Shown here: one piece after another, positions 1-13,200 of the stretch | How the letters are laid out: every line of letters starts with the position of its first letter | Numbering within the stretch: position 1 is the stretch's first letter | Assembly (NCBI GenBank): GCA_944474755.1 | Contig: OX104125.1 | Span: 49,835,346-49,899,345 of the forward strand | Direction of reading: 5' to 3' | Source of the DNA: Limnoperna fortunei | Taxonomy: Eukaryota; Mollusca; Bivalvia; Mytilida; Modiolidae | Length of the DNA stretch: 64,000 bases | Program-made: the position numbers and the translations under genes | The notes under the pieces: model-generated | The model's database searches: none | Seen by the model: only the letters and a program-made list of their open reading frames with translations | Told to the model about the DNA's origin: nothing

Positions 1-3
1 ACA

Positions 4-9
4 TTTATT
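4..9 (-). promoter_or_regulatory. Candidate polyadenylation signal AATAAA
   Basis: An AATAAA hexamer on the minus strand lies about 330 bases beyond the stop codon of the terminal propeller exon. Its position suits the 3' end of that transcript, but such hexamers are common in AT-rich DNA. Confidence 0.35.
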
Positions 10-148
10 TAAGAGTCATTAGACAAATTATTATCCTTCACTAATTCTTTACATATTCACAATATCTGACATGGTTTTTTAGTTCACATTACACATGTTA
101 CATGTAGTAATTTAATACATTGATACACATTGTTAACATCCAGTGATA

Positions 149-376
149 AATAACAACAGATAAGTCAGACATATGTAAACTACATGATCACTTCCTGGTG
201 TCAATCAGAATATATTGTAATGTGGATTATTTATACTTTCTTATAAACATAAACATTGTCATGACAACCAATAACAACAGATAAGTCAGACATATGTAAA
301 CTACATGATCAATCAGAATATATTGTAATGTGGGTTATTTATACTTTCTTATAAACATAAACATTGTCATGACGAC
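149..376 (-). repeat. 121-bp tandem duplication covering the 3' end of the gene
   Basis: Bases 149-269 and 270-376 are near-identical copies. The second lacks a 14-base stretch present in the first at about 190-203. The duplicated block includes the last dozen or so codons and stop of the propeller ORF plus about 70 bases of 3' UTR. A silent second copy of the C-terminal codons and stop therefore lies just past the real stop at 339-341. A partial third start follows at about 377. High identity suggests a recent event. Confidence 0.85.
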
Positions 377-1209
377 CAATAACAACTGATTCAGACAGTG
401 AATTATAACATATGTATGGAGGCAGAAAAGATGATGATGGTATCTGTGTAATAATAACCTGACTCTGTTTACCATCAGGACTAATCCTGAGTACATTTTT
501 AGACCCACAACATATAACAAGTACATGTCCTTCATCATCTGTTGTAATTCCCTGTGGTGTACGCATGTTAGGATCAGTAAATGTAAACAAAGTGTTCCCC
601 ACTGTATCAATACAGTACAACTTAACATAGTCAGTATAGTAGATACGTCCTGCCTCACCACCACAGATACAGTAAGGTAATACACCCACTGGTATTGTAC
701 TTGTTACCTCCCCTGACATGTTCATTACCTTTATTGTTCTAACACCACAGCCTACAAACAGCTGGTTATCTCTGTACATGATACCACTACACAACACCTT
801 TACATCAGTACGTTGTATATCTTGTTTCTGTCTGACATCTACTATCACTACAGTAGTAGTATAATATAATGTAACAGCTACAGTGTTGTTGTCTACCACA
901 GCTATACGGTATGGTCCACCAGGTAATGGAATGGTATGTTGTTGTTGTCCTGTTATATCACATGTTACTAATTGTTTAACCCAATAATCAGCTATAACTA
1001 ACATATCATCATGTAACACCTTTATATCACTGATCCTCCTTACATTGACCTTGAAGTTATAATCCAGTGAATACACGTCCTGTACATGTTGTACAATGTG
1101 ATATTCAGTATCTGTTGATTCCCTGTGTTGATTGTTACAGTCCTGACACATAGATTTCTGACAGTCATGACACCAGTATACAGATGGTTCCTTGTCACAG
1201 ACATGACAC
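339..1209 (-). CDS. Terminal exon: B-box-like zinc finger and NHL-like beta-propeller
   Basis: The exon begins after an AG acceptor at 1211-1210 and ends at a TAA stop at 341-339, giving about 289 codons. The first 40 residues hold paired cysteines and histidines (CHVC, WCHDC, MCQDC, then H and QH), a B-box-type zinc-binding pattern. The remaining roughly 245 residues show blade-like repeats with motifs such as ITTDDEGHVLV, ending VYVYKKV, as in TRIM-NHL type six-bladed propellers of molluscs. Such propellers bind RNA or protein partners. No RING finger is visible upstream, so E3 ligase activity is not supported. The exon starts in phase 2, which matches either form of the upstream exon. The propeller call rests on pattern recognition; no profile search was possible. 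Confidence 0.82.
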
Positions 1210-4200
1210 CTATAAAGGATTTATATAAATGCAATATCATCATTCTGACTCAAGCTATGACAAACACTGGTATAAAATAATAGTAACTGTACAATATAAA
1301 CATAATAAAACAACAATATGTTGTCTGTATGTAAATAGGTCAACTTAACTATTAAAACTTGTGGTATTAAAAATGTAGTGTACAAAAAAGTTAATATGGC
1401 ATTTCGTGGTCCACTGATGACAGTCCTGACACATAGATAATTATGGAAAATATTACACTACACTACTTGTATAATCAAATCTGTAAAGCATGCAGTAATA
1501 TTAGTGTACAAATGAACTTACTGTGTGTTTGGTCTAGCAATAACTTTACAAGAGGTCAAGTAGACATTGTTAACATTGTTGACAAGAACATCTAACCATA
1601 CATATAGGTTATCTATACTTGACTGTAAACAACAGATGTTAATGCCATAATATATAGGATCTTCACTATTCACATTTTTAACATGTGCCTTGGTGTGACT
1701 TTTCAGATTGAAATCAATTTCATTACTGTCCAAATTTGAAAACTTACTTTTGTTTAAATCTGCTATCTTGACTTCCTGTAAAAAATACAAAACAATATGT
1801 GTCAGTCAGATACTGTTAACAAAATATATATATACACTTTATACAAAGTACATTTCACAGCTCAAGAACAATATATTAATAACTCGAAGCATTGCTGCAG
1901 TGTACAAAGGATAATAAGAAACTATCCACACAACATGACTATACATTGTATGTCACCTATATATGGAATGATGCAGTGAGGAATACAAATCCAAAACCAT
2001 TCGTCCACATCTTATCATCTTTAATTTGAAAGGAGACTTTAAAATAACTTTACATATCAATGTATAGGTAGTCCAGAGACTGACACAATGAATGACTGAA
2101 TGGCAAGTTGGCAACATTCACATGATCCAATAAAAAGAAAAAGAAAAAAAATACTTTGCTGCATTTATAGCAATGATTAACAACTTCTTCTTCTTCCAAT
2201 AAAACCAAAGATTAAGTAAATTATTATCATGAAAAATGTTTATCAAGACGCAACTTTTTTGTGATTTGACCAATTGAATTGACTTCTGCCTTGTGATGAA
2301 CAGAAATGTGACATGTGAAATGTGCTGTCATGCCATATCAGGTGGAATAGATGCATTTAACAATTTGATTTGGTATAATTGTTTAAATATTTAACTCTAA
2401 AATGTAACTGTAAATAAAGAGTTACATATCCATAGATAAGTGGTTATTATGTCCTGCCATAGAAAATTGGTAGGACATAGAATTTTGGCCCATTTGTTTG
2501 CATTTGTGATGCAGATTTTTTTATGAAGATGACTTCACATCTTGATGAAACTTGATAAAGAGTTACAACATGATGAGGTCTCTTCACTGGCTAAGTTCTG
2601 TAGGACTGTGACAAATATTTCATGCTTGAGTTAACTTAGGAAATGGGGGTGTTCACCAATATGTGTCAAGCTTCTTGTTTTGTATGGCATTTTTAGACAC
2701 AAATTGTGCAATGTATTTAAATGCTTTAATCATGTTACAAAACATAAACATTGTACCCGATAAATCTTTGATTTCAACTGGATAAATGGTTTCAGATAAG
2801 AAGACTTTATTTAATTTTTCCTATTGATGTCAGCATTGGCATCAGTTGTAATAATTTACTCAAACATATTGTGTACTTTAGAGACTTTAAGTAACAAATA
2901 ACAAACCATGTTTCATCTTATTTTCATGTTGAATCCTAGTGTAAATGACCTCTACATCATAAGGAAACTTCTGAATGGTGGCTATTGGCTGACTGGGTGT
3001 TGCAGCTGTAGCAGGAACAGCGGTTTCTTCTTCCACTTCTACAGATAAGTAAATTTATAGCACAAGGACCTAAAGGAACTGATTGCACAAAATTATAAAT
3101 CATCAATAAAATAATCAATACAGCATAATATACAGTTATCTTATTAATGAATTATCGTGCTACTGCTTTAAGCATCATTTCTACAATCTATATTATTATG
3201 ATTATTCAAGTTAATATCAAATAATTCGCTGTAGTTTGAACACAGTATCATGCACATCGTTTCAGGTCAATATTCTATCATATTAGTAAAATGATAGCAA
3301 TATTACTTCTTCTGCAGATTTTGCATCAAACATTTTCATCCTGTATTCTTATATTTTTCATAAATACACATTTTTTTTTTAAATTTGACAAACATTTAAT
3401 TAATAGAATATATGCTTGATGCGATGACACCTTATGTTTGCAAGTTCAATATTGTGAAAAATACTGACTTTCAATTACAAGATTTGCAGGTTAAAATTCT
3501 GCTAAGATATTTACAAAACAGATCGTTCTCTACCATATTAATCCTGGTTTATATTTGATGAAAAGCTGCTCCGACACTTTGCAGTTCACAATAATCAAGT
3601 TGTTCTGTACAAACTGGGTACCTAGTGCTTGGTTTTAATATTCATAACTTTCCCATTTATGAACTGTTATGCCATCAATATTGAATTTGTTTTGAATTGT
3701 TTGTTTGAATGGTGTTTTGACGCCACTTTCAGCAATTTTTCAGCTATTTCATGGCGTCCAGTTTTTATTGGGGGAGGAAGCCGGAGTACCCGGAGAGAAC
3801 CCCCGACCTGCAGTAGGAAAACTGGCAATCCTTGTCAATTAAGATTGGAGTCGAGTACACCAAACAATATTGAAATAAGTTTCCGATACATAACCACTAG
3901 AGTGATTAGCAAAAATATTTATTATATTAAGAACATTCATGTATATATACTATTTACCTTCGTCCTCCTTCGATATTGAGTCGTAGTTTTTGTTCTATAA
4001 AATAAAATTAAACAAATTATTTTATTTATCAATATTTATTCCGTAACTTTTTTGATTGGGCTTATGAATTAAATGTTATTATATCAAATCTAGACACAAT
4101 CACCTAAAAATCACTAGTCTCAAGTGACTGGGTTGCAAATCACTTACCTTCATAAATGAGGAATGTTATAAAAAGAAGCTGAAAACTGTATGAGAAATCG

Positions 4201-7200
4201 ATTACTCAAACTAGAGGCTCCTGGACTTCTTTTTTATCTACCTTTTCATTCCTAAAAGAAAATGTCCAGCAGCAGTTCTACACAAAAATATTAATTTTGA
4301 TACTTTAAGGGGAATAACTCTTATTGGTGTTGTCTAACACATATGCACCAATAATCATGTTTGCAGATCTTGATGAGCTGAATGATTCCTCTAGCTGTTA
4401 GTTTTCAAGATATTGAGGAAAAATGACAAAAAACTACTATTTTGACTATTTAGGGGCTATAGCTCCTCTAAGACATTATCACATCTAATTAGAGAATAAT
4501 GTAGAACTTTTGTTCACTTAAGATTACCTGTATCTGTTATATTATTTGAACTTCAGGCCAAAAACTATAGCTTGACCACCATGTTCTATTTATAGCATAG
4601 GAGCTACATGTATGTTTATTAGTCAGCTGTCATAATTTGTGCAATTTTGGTACAGGATAGTCTAAAAATGATGTGTGCAATGTTTCAAAGCAGTCCTTTC
4701 AGTGGTTTTAGAGGAGAAGATTTTTTAAAAGTTACAATTGATTAACAGGAGCCTGGATTGCTCACCTAAGTCTGACACTTCTACCTTTTTATCTAGCTTT
4801 TTTTCCCTATAAGGAATTGTCCAACACTTCTGCAAAATCATTAATTTTGACATTTTAAAGAGAATAAATCCTTTAAGGAAATGTCCGACACATATGCACC
4901 ACTAATCATTTTTGCAGATCTTGATGAGCTGAATAATTTTGATTCAAAAAGCTTTTCTCTAGCTCTTAGTTTTCATGTTGGTAGGTCAGCTGTCATGATT
5001 AACATAATTTTGGTAGAGGACATCCTAAAGATGATGAATGCAGTCCTTTTATTGGTTTAAGAGAAGATATTTAAAATCAATTAAAATTGATTAAAAAAGT
5101 TCAAGGGAATAACTCCTAACACTTCATCAGGCAATCTTGGGCCTGAGGTCAGTTTTGTAGCTCTCATAGAGCTGAACATTCAAGCAATGCTAACTTTTTC
5201 TCTAGTTCTAATAAGTTTCAACATTTTTAGAACCAAATGGCCAAAAACATCAATTTTGACAATTAGGAGGCAATAAATCATACAAGGGGTGGTCGTACAA
5301 CCAACTCAATGAGAGTTTTGTAGAGCTTTTGATGCTGAAGAAGGATGTTCTTTATGGTTACACTGTATCTGTATTTTGAACCCCCGTTCTGTTTTAAGCC
5401 AAGGAGGCCATGTTGATTGGTCTGCCACCATGATTTGTGCAAACTTGGTAGAGGACATTTTACTGATGATGTGTACACAATTGCAAAGCAGACTTTTAAC
5501 TGGTTTGCCAGAAAATTAATTTTTAAAAATCACATAAAATTGATTAAAAACAGTTCAAGGGGAATAACTCCTAAAGGTTGATAAGACGATCTTGACCCTG
5601 AAAGCCATTTTGTAGCTCTCATAGACCTGAACAATTGAGCAATGCTAACTTTTTCTCTAACTCAACTAATTTTCAAGATTTGAATGAAAGAATGACCAAC
5701 AACATAATTTTGATGATTAGGGTGCAATAACTCCAACAAGGGGTCATCATACAGCTTTGACAATGGAGAGTTTTGTAGAGGTTTTGTAGAAGAAAGGTTG
5801 CTTCGGCTTTCCTGTATCTGTTGCATTTTTTAACTATAAGGCAAAAACTTATTTTGCACCGCACCCGGTTATATTTTAGCTGAGGCAGTCATGTTGGTTG
5901 ATCTGGGGACATGATTTATGCAAACTTGGTACAACACATTTTCTGATGATGTGTGTAAAAGTTCAAAGCAATCCTTCAGTGGTTTTGGAGATGAAAGGAC
6001 GCTTTTAGGTTAGGTGAATTAAAAACTATCCAAGTGGATTAACTCCTATACAGTCTATAACATAGAGCTGATCAAATGAGCAATGCTAATTTTTCTCCAG
6101 TTCTAAGATTTCAAGATTTTAAGGAAAAAATCGTCAATTTTAATGATTACGGGGAAATACCTCCTACAAGTTGTCATCATTCAAATACTTCAACTCAATA
6201 TATATATAGATAGTTTTGATGAGCTTTTGACGTTTGATGCTGAAAAGGAAAGTCTCTGCAGTAAGCCAAAAACTGTATTTCAAATCCTTGTTTGCGGCTA
6301 TCAATTGCACAAACTTGTTAGAGGATATTTTACTGATGATGTGTGCAAAGTTTCAAGCAATTCCTTTAGTGGTTTTGGAGAAGATTTAAACAAAAAATTT
6401 AATGATGAAGGCGAACGACAGCAGATGCCAAGTAATACCAATAGCTTAGGATCCGGTGAGCTAAACGTGGAGAAACTTTCACGCACTATTCCGTAATAGC
6501 AGGTGCCCAACTTCAATGTTTCTTTCTGCAAAGTTTAGGAATCTGGTTTGCATTGATTGCACAAAAAATTTAATGAAAAATGTCTCATGTATAGCAAAAT
6601 GGGGAAAATTTTCATATTATAATAGCAGGTTTACAACTCCAATATGTGTGCAATGTTTCTTGCAAGTTTCATAGATCTGGGCTAAAACTGTGGGTGTGTG
6701 AGGGAACTTATTGAAGCTAAAGCAAATATTGTACACAACTTTCTGAAGCTAAAGCAAATATTATACACAATTTATTGAAGCTAAAGCAACCATTGTACAC
6801 AACTTATTGAAGCTAACGAAACCATTGTAGACAAAGTTAAAACATCAAGCTATACCTTTGGATACTGGATATTCTCCTCCGAGTACTCTTCAAACCAAGT
6901 CTGAAAGAAATCTCTGGTATCATGCATTTCATTGTGTTCTTCACAGAAAAATTCCTCGTCTCCTAAATCTGTCAAATCCTTGTAGCTACATCGTCCGAGA
7001 TTGATGTGAATATTACCATTAGAACACTTGATTTTTTCATAATAGGAAATCCTTCTAGGTTCATATTTGTCTTTCACGGTGTGTACCACTGACCTCAATT
7101 CTTCGAGCATTGATTTACATGTTCCTTGCTCTAGTTTTCTCCATTGCCATATTTGCATTGCAATTGCATTTTTAGAGAAACACAAAATAAATTTTCTTGA

Positions 7201-10200
7201 CTTGGTATTGTCAAGGAAGAATACTCCCATACCATGATATAAAGCAGTTCTTCCAGATAATGCTTCAGTGCAAATAGTGTATTTTCTGATGTAATAACAA
7301 AACATGTGGTTAAAAAAGTCAAAAGGCATAAAGTCAAACTGGATGCACAGCCATGGTGTTTGTGTACAGGAATCTCTCTTTACACCAAACACATTACAGA
7401 TTTCTTCAATGGATGTTTTTTCAGAAATCATACATGGCATGTAATATGTCCAAACACTTTGATTTTCTTCCATGCAAGATTGAAGTTTAACAATAACACC
7501 AAACATTTCCATTACTTTTACTAAAAGTCTCTCGTGCTTGTAAAATTCACGCTCACGTTCTTTATGCAACAGTTTTACAATTAGAGATTGTTTAAGCTCT
7601 CCTGTGTCTTCTAGAGTTTTCCATTCTGGGGTCAGTTTTAGATCGTCATCAAATTTATCTGATACAAAACAACGAAATGCATCTGCGAGCCATTTTGGGT
7701 TTAATATAACATGTTCTTTTAAACTTTCAAAGTAAATGATGCTACCAACTTTATGATGATATTTTAGGAAAAGGCTGACCTCAAGTTCATCTTCAATTGA
7801 ACATTTAGATGCCAAGTCAGTCATATCAGGCCAGGACAGTAAGTTCATACCAGCTCCACGAACAATATCTAAGGTTTGTTCTAAGCGAATCCATCTTAAT
7901 GGTAGCTTTTTTCCGTAGGATTCTATATTCTTTCCAAACTCAAAAATCGATTTGCGTAAATCATCAAAGTCTTTATCTAATGGTTCTGTGTTTGAGACGT
8001 GGCAAATACGTCGTAAATGTTTTTGCTTCTCTTCTTTATGCATCATTGACAGAAGCTGTTTACGAAACTTTTCCTTTCTTTCATGCAACTAAAAGATAAA
8101 AACCATGAAAAACATGAAAGGTTTAATCATTTCCATTTTAGACATACATTTAATTTTGATTACTTATATTAAATCTTGATGTGAGAAATACGATAAATTT
8201 ATTGCATAATAATAACAGAATGTGGACTGATGCAAAGCCTAAGTCCAATATGCCTTGCCTAGAACAAATAACTTGGCCAATATTGAAATCTTCATGCAAC
8301 TGTAACATGAAGGAAGGATTTTACCTCTTTATGATTATGTGTGCATTAAATTAAACACTTAGATAATATTGCAATAAAGCTCACATGTGCACATTAAACT
8401 CCAAGTCAAACATATCAATAACAGCCATGCATTAACAAACTACCATTAGAACCAATAATGTTTAGAAAATCTCCTCCTTAAGTCAAATTTTATTTTGTTT
8501 TCTGCATGCAACGACCTGACGAATATCAGCTTTTAATTTAATTGGTCAAATATTGGTAACACTGTTATAAGCACCACCCTGCTTGTTGATTGCCAATCAA
8601 TAATAAGTGTAATGTAGTTGGTTTATTCATGTTACAAGTGCTTATGAATTACACTACAAACACCATAACCTTAATTCTCATGAAAACCTTAATCTCCTCA
8701 ATTTCTTTAAGGGAATCCACAAAAGTCAATGTTGGCTTTGAAACTTATGGATAATGAGTTAGTTATTGCACTAAACCTGCAAATTTGTTGTTGGTTATAT
8801 TAATTCTTTTCACACAGTAAGCAAATTGATCTGAAGATGCAACATTGGTAACATATTAACAATTACTGACTAACAATAGTATACAAGTCTTGATTAAAAC
8901 TCCCAATACAAGGACTTAGCTGTTTAGTATGCCTTATTGACCCAGTAACTGTTGTAAGTATGCTAAAATGAGATAACATTATACCTGGTCTTTACACTTG
9001 TCCATACCAGTACACACAACAATGACAGGTGGATTCAGATAATCTCCTGCGGACTTCTTTGTAACCTCAATAGCTCCACAAGAATGAATACTATCAAACC
9101 AGAAATCAATGTATTCTGAAAAGGATAGCTGAAAACACTAACAAAAACAAATATTACACATGGTGGGCAGGTATTCAAAGTTTTATATAATGATTATAGC
9201 TATCTGTTTGACAATATAGGTTTATAGTCAGTGGAAATAAACAGAAAAGGCATGTATCTCTGAGTACTTAAATGATATATCTCCCTGTGATGGACAGTTA
9301 ATAGACATGCAATATTTGATTAAACACACATGTACATTTCATATTGCATAGTGTGTGTGATAATTTATAAGAAGCATAGCGAGTCAATATTTCTGTAAAA
9401 AAAATAAAATCCAGGTTACACTAAACTTTTTTGGTTGACGTAGTTTGTCATCTACTATGCCTGTCAACACTTGCGGGTTAATTGAGTCTCACTGCTGGCA
9501 GGATGTACTAAACTCTTATCTTAACTGAAAAGGATTGCCAGTTGTCCTATCGAAAGTTGGGGGTTTTCCCCTTGTACTCCTACTCCCCAATAAAGTCTTT
9601 ACACAATAATATACCTGGAAAATTACTAAAAGTGGCATTCATAAAAGTAGGTGTGTTATAAAATTCAAGAGCTGGTAGAAATTTCAAACGTTAAGAACCT
9701 TGTGCTGTATTAGAATATGGAGTAATTTTGTTTTCTGAAACAAGTGCCTGTGTGCTTAACCAGGTCCTTTAATTGTCAGTTTTCTACTGTCATAAATAAC
9801 ATTATCTTGCTGTTTGGTTTTTCTACTGGTTCAATAGAGTCCTCTGTTAAACTTAGTCTTAAATGGCCATGGTGGTCTTACTTAAAAACTATTGTAGAGG
9901 ACCATCCAATAAATATTTCCAAAAACTTTGATTGGTTAACTGGTTTCAGAGGAGAAGACTTCTACAAAATTTTCCCAAGAAGTCCTGTGTTAAAATAAGT
10001 CCTGTGGTAGTGGCCATTTTAAATTTCCAATTGGCCAAAAAAACATAAACCTTATAGAGGACCATCCGAAGAATACTGGTGTTAAGTTTTTTTTCCGATT
10101 GGTTAACCAGTTTTAGAGAAGAGGCCTTTTAAAAACGTTTTTCTAATAGGGTGTGATGTTAAACTAAGTTTTGGGATGGTGTCCATATTAGTTTTCCAAT

Positions 10201-13200
10201 CAGAATAAAAAACACAAACTTTGTAAAGGTCCATCCAATGAACATCCTGACCAAGTTTAGTTTCAATTACAGGTTTGACAGAAGATTAAAAATGTAAACA
10301 GTGTACACACACTGAAGACGACAATGATGACAGACGCAAAGTGGTACTAATAGCTCACATGACCTGTCAGGTAGGTGAGCTTAAAAAGATACTCTGAAGA
10401 GGCTGGACAAACTTTCAATATAAATGTAACATAAGTTTGACCTTTGTGTCAAAAGTCAAGATCATATAAAGGTCATTCTACACAACACTCCGTGTCATGG
10501 TGATACATCCACATGTACAATATCTAAGGCACAAGTCAAAAGACAAACAAGCAACAGGCTGGAGGCTGGACAAGATTCACAGAGAAGAAAGACAAGAATA
10601 ACCAATTAGATAACAAGAAAATGTGTCTGTGCAACACTGATGTCCCGCTTTGCACATGCATGTATTAGTAAACACCTCATTTATTCTAAGTTCACTAAAG
10701 CATGAAACATTTGGCTAATCCCTGCATTATTTTGCCAGTGAACGGATCTCAACATGTTGCGACTCGGTAGATGTAAAGTCATCTTCATAAAAAAAACTTC
10801 AATGCGAAGGCAATCCCAAAGTTGGAACGGACAAACAACAAACGAATGTACATCTCTCTAATTCTCATTGGCATGACATAAAAACAATGTTTCCTTTCAT
10901 TTGTGATACTTACCACCAATCTTGTCATAGCCACCTTCAGTGTTTATCTGTTTTATATCTTTTGTTATATCAGAAACCAATAGATGTACAGCATTTGGAT
11001 TGAGAAAAATTGGATGTGTTGGATAATAATGCTTTTGTCCAGCAAAATCCCAAATTCCACAGTCCACCAAGACTTCATTAGGCATTTCATATTTCTCAAT
11101 ATCATTTATAAACTGGGAAAGTTCATTTAAAATAGTCTCTGTTAACATTTTTTCTAGTCTTGGTTCAATTTTCTTCTCTAACTTTTGTAACTGGTTATAT
11201 TCTCCTAATGATCTCTGGAACTCATCCTCTGGCAAAATAAATCCATCACTATTTCTCTGTCTGCTGTCATATGTTCCTGGAGCTGATGGTTCAATTTTAT
11301 TCCTTTTATTGTCCCTAGATTTTCTCTCCACCTTGGTTTGTCCATTCTCTATACTTGTTCCTGGCTGACTTTGCTCGTCTTCAGAAGATCCAGAGTTCCT
11401 GTTTTGACTATAATTGTTCTGTTCATTGTTGGCATCCTCCTGTGTCGCTGCATTTACTGGTAAAACCTCGCGTGTCTTTGAATTGACTGGTAACGCCTTG
11501 TCTGTTTTTGCATTTACTGATACAGCCTCATGTGTTTCTGCATTTATCGTTGAATCATCATGTTTCTTTGCCTTTTCCTTTACTGCCATTTTTATTCTGG
11601 TCATCATGTCTCTTTTTAAATTGGTAACTGTAAAGTAATAATATACCAAATTAGGTTATATCTTAAGTACAATAAATGCATCCAAGTACAGTATCTGATT
11701 TTCACCATGTCCCTATTTACATTATACCCAACTGCAGAAATTACTCCAGGCTTAGCAGTTTCACAATCAATAACAGTCATCGTTATTGGCAGCCAATTCA
11801 TGATGCATCTCAACACCTGGATCAGAACATATGTTGAACAGTTTCTTACATGAATGTTTGTATTTAATTTGACATCTGCTTGTTGTATAAATGACAATGA
11901 TTTGATATCTTTTTTTCAGTAAATGCAGCGATATAAGTATACCAGAATGGACTTCTATATTATATCTTAAAAACAATGCACATCCATTTCAATGTTTTTC
12001 AAGGTGTAGATAGCCTTAGCTGGATTTTGGTATATCGTTTTGGAATTTTGGTGATAAAAGCTCTACAACATCTCATTCATTTGGATTTTAAATTGTGTTT
12101 GGGTTTTTATTAAATTTTATTAACCTTGGTATCTTTGATGACATTTTATTTTTATGTGTTTTAAGGTATGTTAAGAAAGCAGTGAAGCTTTTCAGTAGAA
12201 TACTTGCTATCATCTAATACTTCATTCAACATGATATTAACATGTACCTTCATCAACAACCCACTGTCCGTCATGTTGCCTGATTTTGCACATGTGTACA
12301 TCTACCCCATCTGTACTTTCCACATCTTCAATGGCTTTTCCAAGCATTCGTCGCAATAAACATGTTTTACCAACCCCATTCTCTCCAATGATCACAATTC
12401 TAATGAAAAATCTTGTTTCTGTACCAGATTTGATGATTTCTAAATAAAGTTCTTTTTCTTTATTGCTTAACTGACGAATAGCATGAGGGAGTTCTGAAAT
12501 AATATACTGAAATGTGTCAATTTTTTGTCATTTATTTCTGGAAGCAGTATAGTAAAATTGTCATGGTTTTAACCTTAAGAAATAGGTACCAGTAAAATGA
12601 ACCACCATCAGCAGTGGCCTGTAAGTCAGGATTCATTATTACTAAAAACTGATACACATTTTTTATTACTCTTGCATATAGCAACACTGCCTTGTACACT
12701 ACTTAAAGACCATTCAACTATTCTATAGGGATGGGCAATTTATTACAATAAACCAGTGAAATATTGTGATATATTTGGCTATTTGGTTAGCTTAATAAAT
12801 TTTAAGAAAAAATACACAAAAACAAAATAACCTATATATATGTAAAAAAAGTTTGAAAAAATCCATGCAGCAGGTTTAAAGCTATTTTGCCGACAAGAAA
12901 AAAAGAGAGATAACTGAACAATTAAAGAGTTATGGTTCCTGTGCACTACTCATCACAATCTATCCACGCTCCAGGTTTAAAGTCAATAGGTCAAATATAA
13001 TTGGAGATATGCTCCAGACAACACTATCCATCCAACTGGTTGTATGTTATTTTCAGGACAATAAAAATAAACTATGAAAGAGTAACTCAACAATTAGTGT
13101 ATGTAGAGTTATAGTTCTTATGCACCACACTTGATGAACAAACACCTCCACACCCAATTTAAAAGTCAACGGTTTTTACAGATACTACTATGATTGAAGA

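Noticed and set aside
335..685. 116-codon minus frame and the 67-codon frame at 1040-1243
   Set aside because: Out-of-frame shadows of the propeller/B-box exon.
6143..6531. Open frames of 117 and 76 codons on opposite strands
   Set aside because: Both lie inside the dispersed AGAGGCTC-family repeat and have no protein-like motifs.
6856..12493. Orthologue of LRRK1/2, DAPK1 or MFHAS1
   Set aside because: No LRR, kinase, death or ankyrin sequence adjoins the Roc-COR exons.
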